Assembly: GCF_051860505.1 (NCBI RefSeq) | Contig: NZ_JBHYDX010000005.1 | Coordinates: 62,001 to 126,000 of the forward strand | Origin: Pannonibacter sp051860505 | Lineage (GTDB): Bacteria > Pseudomonadota > Alphaproteobacteria > Rhizobiales > Stappiaceae | DNA length: 64,000 nt | Direction of reading: 5' to 3' | Part shown: positions 15,866-22,678 of the stretch, one piece after another | Position numbering within the stretch: position 1 is the first letter of the stretch | Layout: every line of letters begins with the position of its first letter | Notes under the pieces: generated by a model | What the model was told of the DNA's origin: nothing | What the model saw: only the letters and a program-made list of their open reading frames with translations | The model's database searches: none | Position numbers and translations under genes: made by a program

Positions 15866-17083
15866 TTAACCGTTGTATTTTTTGAAGACGACCGAGGCGT
15901 TGGTGCCGCCAAAGCCGAAGCCGTTCGACAGGACGCAGTTGAGTTCGGCGTTGTCGACGCGCTGGCGCACGATCGGCATGTCAGCAAAGGCGGGATCGAG
16001 GGTCTCGATATGGGCAGACGCCGCGATGAAGTTGTTCTGCATCATCAGGATCGAGTAGATTGCTTCCTGCACGCCGGCAGCGCCGAGCGAATGGCCGGAC
16101 AGCGCCTTGGTTGCGGAGATCGGCGGGATCTTGTCGCCGAACACTGCACGGATCGCTTCGATTTCCTTGATGTCCCCAACCGGCGTCGAGGTCGCATGCG
16201 GATTGATGTAATCCACCTCGCAATCAACGGTCTTCAACGCCAGACGCATGCAACGCTCGGCGCCCTCGCCCGAAGGGGCAACCATGTCGTGACCATCTGA
16301 TGTCGCGCCATAGCCAACGACTTCGGCATAGATCTTTGCGCCGCGTGCCTTGGCGTGCTCCAGTTCTTCAAGCACCAGAACGCCGGCGCCGCCGGCGATG
16401 ACGAAGCCATCGCGGTTGGCGTCATAGGGACGCGATGCGGTCGAAGGCGTGTCGTTATACTTGGAGGACATGGCACCCATGGCGTCGAACAGCACGGAGA
16501 GCGTCCAGTCCAGTTCCTCGCCGCCGCCGGCAAAGACAATGTCCTGCTTGCCCCACTGGATCAGTTCGGCCGCGTTGCCGATGCAGATGTTGGTCGTCGC
16601 ACAAGCTGCAGAGATCGAATAATTAACGCCGTGGATTTTGAACGGGGTCGCCAGTGTTGCAGAGTTGGTCGAGGACATTGCCTTCGGCACGGCCGTGGGG
16701 CCGATGCGCTTGGGACCCTTTTCACGGGTGATGTCCGCCGCCTCGACGATGGCATGGGTAGACGGGCCGCCCGACCCCATGATGATGCCGGTGCGCTCGT
16801 TGGTGATATCGCCGGCTTCAAGCCCGGAATCGGCAATTGCCTGCTGCATCGCGATGTAGTTCCAGGCAGCGCCTTCGCCCATGAAGCGCGTGGTACGACG
16901 GTCGAGAACCTCGAAGGGCTTGACCGTCGGCGCACCATGAACCTGGCAGCGGAAGCCGAGATCGGCATATTCCTGCGCCCGCACGATGCCGGAGCGGCCG
17001 GACTGGAGGCTTTCCAGCACGTCCTGTGCCGTATCGCCGATCGACGACACGATGCCCATGCCCGTAACAACAACCCGCCTCAT
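15866..17083 (-). CDS. fabB: Beta-ketoacyl-ACP synthase I
   Basis: FabB elongates the cis-unsaturated acyl-ACP made by FabA. The catalytic triad is visible: cysteine in ISAACATTNICIG near residue 163, histidine in INPHATSTPVGD and histidine in LSGHSLGAAGVQEAI. The protein has 405 residues and begins MRRVVVTGMGIVSSIG. The FabB rather than FabF assignment rests on length, on the CATTNICIG context, and on the neighbouring fabA. An intergenic gap of about 117 bp separates it from fabA. Confidence 0.94.
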   Translation of the reverse strand: MRRVVVTGMGIVSSIGDTAQDVLESLQSGRSGIVRAQEYADLGFRCQVHGAPTVKPFEVLDRRTTRFMGEGAAWNYIAMQQAIADSGLEAGDITNERTGIIMGSGGPSTHAIVEAADITREKGPKRIGPTAVPKAMSSTNSATLATPFKIHGVNYSISAACATTNICIGNAAELIQWGKQDIVFAGGGEELDWTLSVLFDAMGAMSSKYNDTPSTASRPYDANRDGFVIAGGAGVLVLEELEHAKARGAKIYAEVVGYGATSDGHDMVAPSGEGAERCMRLALKTVDCEVDYINPHATSTPVGDIKEIEAIRAVFGDKIPPISATKALSGHSLGAAGVQEAIYSILMMQNNFIAASAHIETLDPAFADMPIVRQRVDNAELNCVLSNGFGFGGTNASVVFKKYNG

Positions 17084-17200
17084 TGGGGTCTCCTGTCTTT
17101 CGATGCCACCATCCGGCGGGGGCCGGAGAGTAGCCGTATTATTTCGTCAGAAAAATGAAGGCGTGCATCCCGAAGCGCGCCTCTGCTTCCACATATGGGA

Positions 17201-17707
17201 TCAGGTCTTGGCCAGACCAACCCGCAGGTCGGTTGCCTTGTAGATCTGCTCGCCGTCGGCCTTCAGCCAGCCATCGGCAATCCCCAGCACCAGTCGGCCG
17301 CGCATGATGCGCTTGAAGTCGACGCCATACTCGACCTTCTTGATGGACGGGGTGACCATGCCCTTGAACTTGACCTCGCCGGTGGACAGGGCCATGCCCT
17401 TGCCCTCAAGGCCGAGCCAGCCGAGGTAGAAGCCGGTCAACTGCCACAGGGCATCAAGACCAAGGCAGCCAGGCATCACCGGATTGCCCTGAAAATGGCA
17501 GGGAAAGAACCAAAGGTCCGGATGGATGTCGAACTCGGCGCGTGCAAATCCCTTGTCGAACTCGCCGCCGGTCTCGGAGAGCTCCGTGATGCGGTTGAAC
17601 ATCAGCATCGGCGGCAGCGGTAACTGCGCATTGCCGGGGCCGAACAACTCTCCACGTGCACAGGCCAGGAGGTCTTCATAGTCGTAGCTGGGGCGCCGCT
17701 CGGTCAT
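17201..17707 (-). CDS. fabA: 3-hydroxydecanoyl-ACP dehydratase/isomerase FabA
   Basis: FabA dehydrates 3-hydroxyacyl-ACP and isomerises trans-2- to cis-3-decenoyl-ACP, starting unsaturated fatty acid synthesis. The active-site histidine is in WFFPCHFQGNPVMPG and the aspartate in GCLGLDALWQLTGFYLGW. The start at 17707 (MTERRPSYDYEDLL) gives 168 residues, matching the family. The frame is open further upstream, but those residues are unconserved. It is divergent from irr across a 353-bp gap, an arrangement also found in rhizobia. Confidence 0.95.
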   Translation of the reverse strand: MTERRPSYDYEDLLACARGELFGPGNAQLPLPPMLMFNRITELSETGGEFDKGFARAEFDIHPDLWFFPCHFQGNPVMPGCLGLDALWQLTGFYLGWLGLEGKGMALSTGEVKFKGMVTPSIKKVEYGVDFKRIMRGRLVLGIADGWLKADGEQIYKATDLRVGLAKT

Positions 17708-18060
17708 TCCATTCCCGTTTTTTCTTATCTGGCAGGTCCAGGCCGGTGACGCGACCGAACCGCCCAGAAGGGTTCTGTTCAAGTGGTTCGATGGCCTTCC
17801 TAACACAGTGGTCCCTCCTCCGAAAGATCGTCCCTTTGCCGAGAGGACCAAGCGTATTCCTTGGTTTCCGATTGAAGAACCCACGCGTTCACGTCTCGTT
17901 GAGGCATGAAAAACTTGCATTCCAGGGCCAAGAAATGGCAAAGGTAGAGAAAGTCCCGCGTCAGCCGGCTTGCCGGCAGGGTGCAGTCATGCCGAGTTCT
18001 GAAAAGCCAGAGCCGGCTTAGCACTTCGGGTAGCTGCCCCGGCTGGAAGTCACGGATCGA
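17708..18060. other. Gene-free region between fabA and irr
   Basis: The 353-bp gap should hold the divergent promoters of the fabA-fabB-fabI operon and irr. I see no convincing iron control element (TTAGAA-type inverted repeat) and no RNA gene in it. Confidence 0.5.
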
Positions 18061-18516
18061 ATGTCTGGATCAGAAAAGCACATGACCGAGCACCATTCCC
18101 ACGCCGGCGATACGCATCCCGATGTCACCGAAATGCTTCGGCATTCGGGCCTGCGCCCGACGCGGCAACGCGTTGCCCTTGCGGAGCTCCTGTATTCGAA
18201 GGGCAACCGGCATATTTCGGCCGAAATTCTGCATGAGGAGGCGGTTCTCGCCCGGGTGCCGGTATCGCTGGCTACCGTCTATAACACGCTGCACCAGTTT
18301 ACCCAGGTGGGTCTCCTGCGCGAAGTGGCCATCGACGGCACCAAGACCTATTTCGATACCAACGTGCACGACCATCACCATTTCTTCATCGAAGGCGAGA
18401 ACCGCGTGGTCGATATCCCGAACGACGGGGTCGGCATCGGCCGTATCCCGCAAGCCCCGGAAGGCATGGAGATCGTGCGGATCGATGTGGTTGTCCGGGT
18501 GCGGCCGAAGAGCTGA
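18061..18516 (+). CDS. irr: Iron response regulator Irr (Fur family)
   Basis: Irr is the haem-responsive Fur-family regulator that controls haem synthesis and iron uptake genes in many Hyphomicrobiales and Rhodobacterales. The 151-residue protein has the Fur winged helix (LRPTRQRVALAELL, then VSLATVYNTLHQFTQVGLL as recognition region) and the Irr-type histidine cluster HDHHHFF, which binds haem. The N-terminal cysteine-based haem motif of Bradyrhizobium Irr is absent. A second in-frame ATG at 18082 (MTEHHSH) could be the true start. hemE and hemJ in this window are plausible targets. Confidence 0.92.
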   Translation: MSGSEKHMTEHHSHAGDTHPDVTEMLRHSGLRPTRQRVALAELLYSKGNRHISAEILHEEAVLARVPVSLATVYNTLHQFTQVGLLREVAIDGTKTYFDTNVHDHHHFFIEGENRVVDIPNDGVGIGRIPQAPEGMEIVRIDVVVRVRPKS

Positions 18517-18546
18517 GCCCGTTTCGTCCAGGAACACATGGCAGGA

Positions 18547-19113
18547 TCAGAAGGCCGGCGCCAAGGGTGCCGGCTTTTTCAGTTGGTGCAGGTAGCCGGG
18601 TTTTGCATCTGGCGTCATCTGAAATGCGCCATCGATCACCGAAAAGCCAAGACTGGCCAGCAGTCCGTTTGAAACAGCGTTTTCCGGGTTGGTGATGGCG
18701 TAGAGATTTTGGGCCGCAAGGGCCGAAAAACCATGCGCCAACATGGCTGCCGCAGCTTCCTTGCCGTAGCCTTTCCCGCGTGCATCAGCCAGAAGCGCAT
18801 AGCCGATATCGGGCGCGTCCAACCGGTCACGTTTGAGCAAGCCGGCAATGCCGACCGGTTTTCCATTGTGTGTGGAGGCGAGCCAGAGGCCATAGCCATG
18901 CCGGGCGTGATGCGGCGCGATATGATCGCGGATGTAGCGCCGCGCATCTTCGACCGTTTTCAGGCCACGATCTCCAATGTAGCGGTGATAGTCCGGATCA
19001 TTCATCAACGACAGCAGCAGCGCTGCGTCGGCGGGAAGGATCATCCGGAAGACGAGCCGGGCGCTGGGCGCGGCGACGAGTGGCAGTCTGGCTTTGGGTG
19101 ATCCGGTTGTCAT
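18547..19113 (-). CDS. GNAT N-acetyltransferase, RimJ/RimL-like
   Basis: The 188-residue protein has the Acetyltransf_3 pattern: SARLVFRMILPADAALLLSLMND at the start, IGYALLADARGKGYGKEAAAAML as the acetyl-CoA loop (RGKGYG) and NLYAITNPENAVSNGLLASLGF, the helix that ends most RimJ/RimL-like domains. Its substrate is unknown. The start codon overlaps the nth stop (ATGA), so nth and this gene are translationally coupled. Its last codons form the irr terminator. Confidence 0.86.
   Translation of the reverse strand: MTTGSPKARLPLVAAPSARLVFRMILPADAALLLSLMNDPDYHRYIGDRGLKTVEDARRYIRDHIAPHHARHGYGLWLASTHNGKPVGIAGLLKRDRLDAPDIGYALLADARGKGYGKEAAAAMLAHGFSALAAQNLYAITNPENAVSNGLLASLGFSVIDGAFQMTPDAKPGYLHQLKKPAPLAPAF
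18553..18580. terminator. irr terminator overlapping the end of the GNAT gene
   Basis: GCCGGC (18554-18559) pairs with GCCGGC (18569-18574), followed by TTTTT on the plus strand. It lies inside the last codons of the convergent acetyltransferase gene. Confidence 0.7.
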
Positions 19114-19949
19114 GCGGACACGGAACCTCCCGGTGTTGCCGCATCCTGAACCATTGCGGCCGTTCTCAAGGCAATATCAGGCGCGTCCGGAAGATCAACT
19201 CGCTCGGCGCTCTTGCAAAGGTCATAGATCAGGCAGCGGTGGCATTCCGGCTTGCGGGCCTTGCAGATGTAGCGCCCATGCAGGATCAGCCAGTGATGGG
19301 CATACAGGCCGTAGCGGGCCGGAACCACCTTTTCCATGGCGAGCTCGACCGCGAGCGGTGTCTTGCCAGGGGCAATGCCGATGCGGTTGCCGAGTCGGAA
19401 CAGGTGCGTATCAACGGCGATGGTGTGATGGCCGAAGGCCATGTTCAGCACGACATTTGCCGTCTTGCGGCCAACGCCGGCGAGCGCTTCCAGCGCCTCG
19501 CGGTCTTCCGGCACTTCGCCGCCGTGATCGCGGATCAGTTGCTCGCACAGGAGGATGACGTTCTTTGCCTTGGTCTTGTAGAGGCCGATGGTGCGGATCT
19601 CTTCCCGCACCCGGTCTTCGCCTAGGGCCAGCATCTTTTCGGGCGTGTCGGCGATCTTGAACAGGGTTCGTGTGGCCCGGTTTACCCCGACATCGGTTGC
19701 CTGGGCTGAAAGCACGACTGCGACCAGCAGGGTGAAGGCGTTGACGTGGTCGAGTTCGCCCTTCGGCTCCGGGTTATCAGCGTGGAACCGGGTAAAGATC
19801 GTGTCGACCTCGGCCCGCGTGTAGCGTGGCTTTGCCCTCCGACGTTTGGGGGCAGCAGGCGACGCTCCGTCTGACTTGGCGGGCGCTTTGGTGCCGCTGG
19901 CAGGTCCAGCGGAAATTTGCTTCGGGCGGGAGATCTTTGCTTCGCTCAT
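19110..19949 (-). CDS. nth: Endonuclease III
   Basis: Nth removes oxidised pyrimidines and cleaves the abasic site. The helix-hairpin-helix LEALAGVGRKTANVVLN holds the catalytic lysine, the aspartate lies in VDTHLFRLGNRIG, and the C-terminal iron-sulfur ligands are spaced C-x6-C-x2-C-x5-C in CKARKPECHRCLIYDLC. A basic, alanine/proline-rich N-terminal extension of about 40 residues precedes the fold. The start at 19949 has GAGGACCT directly upstream; a longer frame to 20210 lies opposite the DUF2244 gene and is unlikely to be used. Confidence 0.95.
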   Translation of the reverse strand: MSEAKISRPKQISAGPASGTKAPAKSDGASPAAPKRRRAKPRYTRAEVDTIFTRFHADNPEPKGELDHVNAFTLLVAVVLSAQATDVGVNRATRTLFKIADTPEKMLALGEDRVREEIRTIGLYKTKAKNVILLCEQLIRDHGGEVPEDREALEALAGVGRKTANVVLNMAFGHHTIAVDTHLFRLGNRIGIAPGKTPLAVELAMEKVVPARYGLYAHHWLILHGRYICKARKPECHRCLIYDLCKSAERVDLPDAPDIALRTAAMVQDAATPGGSVSA

Positions 19950-19971
19950 AGGTCCTCTATAAAGGGAGGTC

Positions 19972-20514
19972 ATGACGAGCGACAATCCGAAACACGCGCC
20001 CGAAGAGGGGGCTGCAACGGGCGACCGGCCATTCTTCTCGGCTGTGCTCACTCCGTACAGATCCCTGGGGCAAAACGGCTTTCTTGTGCTGATGCTGTGC
20101 ACCGGCGCTGTTTGCCTTGCCCATGGCGTGATGTTTGTCGCCGTTGGGGCCTGGCCGGTGATGGCTTTTTTCGGTCTCGATATCGCGCTGGTCTGGTTTG
20201 CCTTCCGCATGAATTATGCCGCTGCCAGGGCCTATGAAGAAATTATCATTCACTCTCACGAGATCGTGATCCGGAAGGTTGGCCCCGGCAAGCGCCTGCA
20301 GGAGTACCGGTTCAACACGTTCTGGGTCCGGCTGACGGTTGACAGGCTGGATGATGAAGGGGTGACCCGGATCCTGCTGACATCGCGCGGCGAGGCAGTG
20401 CCGATCGGCGACTTTCTCAATCCGCCGGACCGGACCAGTTTTGCCGGGGCCCTGACGGCAGCGCTCGCAGCTGCCAAGGCTGGACGGCACCTGCCGGGTG
20501 GGCTTCCCGCATGA
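19972..20514 (+). CDS. DUF2244 integral membrane protein
   Basis: The 180-residue protein has FFSAVLTPYRSLGQNGFLVLM near the N terminus, two adjacent membrane segments (about residues 35-80) and a C-terminal region with HSHEIVIRKVGPGKRLQEYRFN and FLNPPDRTSFAGALTAAL, typical of DUF2244. Members sit next to nth in many alphaproteobacteria, as here, where the two genes diverge from a 22-bp gap. Function is not established. Confidence 0.85.
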   Translation: MTSDNPKHAPEEGAATGDRPFFSAVLTPYRSLGQNGFLVLMLCTGAVCLAHGVMFVAVGAWPVMAFFGLDIALVWFAFRMNYAAARAYEEIIIHSHEIVIRKVGPGKRLQEYRFNTFWVRLTVDRLDDEGVTRILLTSRGEAVPIGDFLNPPDRTSFAGALTAALAAAKAGRHLPGGLPA

Positions 20515-20625
20515 CCTGGCCTGGGGCCCAGTAGAAAACACCCGGAAAGTGCCATTTTTCAGTCTGGAACCGATCCTGCCTCGCCCCTAGGATGCCTCAA
20601 GGCAAAGTTGGGGCATCAAAACATC

Positions 20626-21270
20626 ATGAAACTCTGGATCGGAATGGCTGGCGGCGCGCTGCTTGCGTTGGCCTTGGCTGGCTGTGAAACCGTATCGAAG
20701 GAACAGTGCCAGGCCGGTGATTGGGTTGCCTTGGGCCGGGCCGACGCATCGGTGGGCCATCCCTCGAGCCGGATCGAAGACATCATGAAGGATTGCGGCC
20801 GGCACGGTGTAACGCCCGATCCGCAGGCCTATTATGTTGGCTGGCAGGAGGGCGTGCAGATTTATTGTACGCCGCTCAATGGCTTCAACCTTGGCCGGGA
20901 TGGAACATCGAAGTCGAACATCTGTCCGCCGGCGCTGGGCGCTCCCTTCGATTATGCCTATCAGCTGGGCTATCGCCTCTGGTCTGCGCGTAACGAGGTC
21001 AAGCAACTGGAAGATCGTGCCAGGTCGCTGGAAAGCCAGATCGACCGGGACCGGTTTTCGCTCAACACAACGGACTGCAACGGTGTGAAGCCGGAAGACC
21101 GCGACAATTGCCGCCGCAACCGCGACCGGTTGCGGGATCGGATCGATGATGCCCGCTTCCAGATCCAGGACCTGCGTTGGCGGGTGCTGCAGAAGCAGCA
21201 GGATCTGCAGGCGACAGAGTATGCGGTCAATACCGAGGCGGCGCGGCTGTTTCCCGGTTATGGCCGCTGA
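20626..21270 (+). CDS. DUF2799 lipoprotein
   Basis: A 214-residue protein with a lipoprotein signal (LALALAGC, cleavage before the cysteine near residue 20). It continues with CQAGDWVALGRADASVG and AYYVGWQEGVQIYCT, the DUF2799 pattern, rich in conserved cysteines. The C-terminal third (from about residue 120) is charged and heptad-like (ARSLESQIDRDRFSLN, DRLRDRIDDARFQIQDLRWR), suggesting a coiled coil. It probably lies in the outer membrane; function is unknown. Confidence 0.82.
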   Translation: MKLWIGMAGGALLALALAGCETVSKEQCQAGDWVALGRADASVGHPSSRIEDIMKDCGRHGVTPDPQAYYVGWQEGVQIYCTPLNGFNLGRDGTSKSNICPPALGAPFDYAYQLGYRLWSARNEVKQLEDRARSLESQIDRDRFSLNTTDCNGVKPEDRDNCRRNRDRLRDRIDDARFQIQDLRWRVLQKQQDLQATEYAVNTEAARLFPGYGR

Positions 21271-21321
21271 AGTTGCAGATCGGAACCGGTTCGGCTTCGC
21301 CTTGCGACCGGTTCCCGCGTT

Positions 21322-22488
21322 TCAGGACCGTGGTGGTCGCAGGAAGAGCAACGCGACCAGAACCGGCAGGCCGCTCAAGGCTGCAACCACGATCACGGCC
21401 TGAAAACTGAACGCATCGGCAATGAAGCCCATCGAGACATTGCCGATGAAGCCACCCAGGAACAGCGAGTTCATGTAGAGCGCGGTTGCCCGGCCGGGCT
21501 TGTCGGGCGCATAGCTCTGCACGAAGGAAATCGCCACGCCGGCAAAGAGCCCGTAGTAGTAACCTTCGATGGCCCCGAGAATGACCACCTGCGTCACGGT
21601 TTCCACCTGGGTGAAGGCGCCGAAGGTGAGGATCGCGATGACGGTAGCACCGGCCAGGATCGCCCGCGCGCCGAAGCGTGTGGCCAGCCGTGCCGCGCTG
21701 AAGATCGCGATGACTTCAACGATACACTTGGCCGAGATGGCAAGTCCCGGCGTATAGCCGGGAAGGCCGACCTCCCGTACGAAATACAGCGGCATGGCGG
21801 CCGTAAACAGCACGTTTCCGATCGCAATCAGCGTGCAGACAAGCGCTGCCAGCAGAAGTGGCCAGTCGATGCCCTCGAGACTTGCTGGACGTGGCGGACG
21901 CGGCGGCGCGCGAAAGCCATTCGGAACCGCCAGATGCCACAGCAGCAGCCAGATGGTCGCCAGCCCGGCCGAGATGCTGTAGGCCATTCGGAAACCGACC
22001 AGATCGATGACGATGAAAGACATCGACGGGCCAACCACCCAGGCCAGCGACACGCCCATGCGCAGCCAGGCATTGTACTGGGATATCTCGATGCCGGTCT
22101 TTTCGGCGTAAAGGCGGCCATAGGTGAACTCTGTCGAGGTTGCGCCATTGGCAACGGCCATAACAGGAGCGCCCAGCGCGATCAGCAGCCAGAACGGCGG
22201 CAGGCTGGCGAGCAGCACGGCCATGACCAGATAGGCAATGATCGACACCAGCAGCAGCGGCTTGACCGTGACCATGCGGTCAAGCCGCTCGCCGAAGATC
22301 CGGTTCACCACCATCGTCAGCGGCGCGACGATGCCTGCGTAAAGCGCGATCTGCCAGGGCTCCTGGCCAAGGCCCTCGACGATGAAGAACCCCATGACGG
22401 GGATCAGCGACGACGTGCACATGGCGCCAAAGAAGACGAGCAGAAGGATCAGCACCGCCTGGCGCGGGAGCTGCAGCACGAAGGACAT
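21322..22488 (-). CDS. Major facilitator superfamily transporter (sugar-efflux-like)
   Basis: The 388-residue protein has about 12 hydrophobic segments. It has the two-halves MFS layout, with RIFGERLDRMVTVKPLL after segment two and SARLATRFGARAILAG in the equivalent loop of the second half. STEFTYGRLYAEKTG and NAWLRMGVSLAWVVGPSMSF resemble the SetA-type sugar efflux group; the substrate is inferred only loosely. It is monocistronic. A perfect 14-bp palindrome lies at 22576-22589, upstream of its start. Confidence 0.8.
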   Translation of the reverse strand: MSFVLQLPRQAVLILLLVFFGAMCTSSLIPVMGFFIVEGLGQEPWQIALYAGIVAPLTMVVNRIFGERLDRMVTVKPLLLVSIIAYLVMAVLLASLPPFWLLIALGAPVMAVANGATSTEFTYGRLYAEKTGIEISQYNAWLRMGVSLAWVVGPSMSFIVIDLVGFRMAYSISAGLATIWLLLWHLAVPNGFRAPPRPPRPASLEGIDWPLLLAALVCTLIAIGNVLFTAAMPLYFVREVGLPGYTPGLAISAKCIVEVIAIFSAARLATRFGARAILAGATVIAILTFGAFTQVETVTQVVILGAIEGYYYGLFAGVAISFVQSYAPDKPGRATALYMNSLFLGGFIGNVSMGFIADAFSFQAVIVVAALSGLPVLVALLFLRPPRS

Positions 22489-22575
22489 GGGAAACCGGTT
22501 TCAGGCAGGGCGGCAGCCGGGGGCGACTGGCCGCAAATCAGGAAATACAGCCTGAGGATAGTTCCATTTGTCAGC

Positions 22576-22589
22576 TTTGCACGTGCAAA
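22576..22589. promoter_or_regulatory. Perfect palindrome TTTGCACGTGCAAA
   Basis: A 14-bp perfect inverted repeat sits in the 190-bp gap between mutS and the MFS gene, about 90 bp upstream of the MFS start. It looks like an operator for a dimeric regulator. The protein that binds is unknown. Confidence 0.5.
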
Positions 22590-22678
22590 TTTGAATGGAT
22601 TTAAGCCCTGCCCATGCAGTGTGCACATGGGTGTGCAATTGCCACCGGGATGGCGGCTGGCCATCCCCCCGCACCAGG

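Noticed and set aside
21322..22488. The whole reverse complement of the MFS gene contains a long open frame
   Set aside because: It is histidine/arginine-rich, has no family match and mirrors the codon bias of the real gene, as expected for antisense frames in GC-rich DNA.
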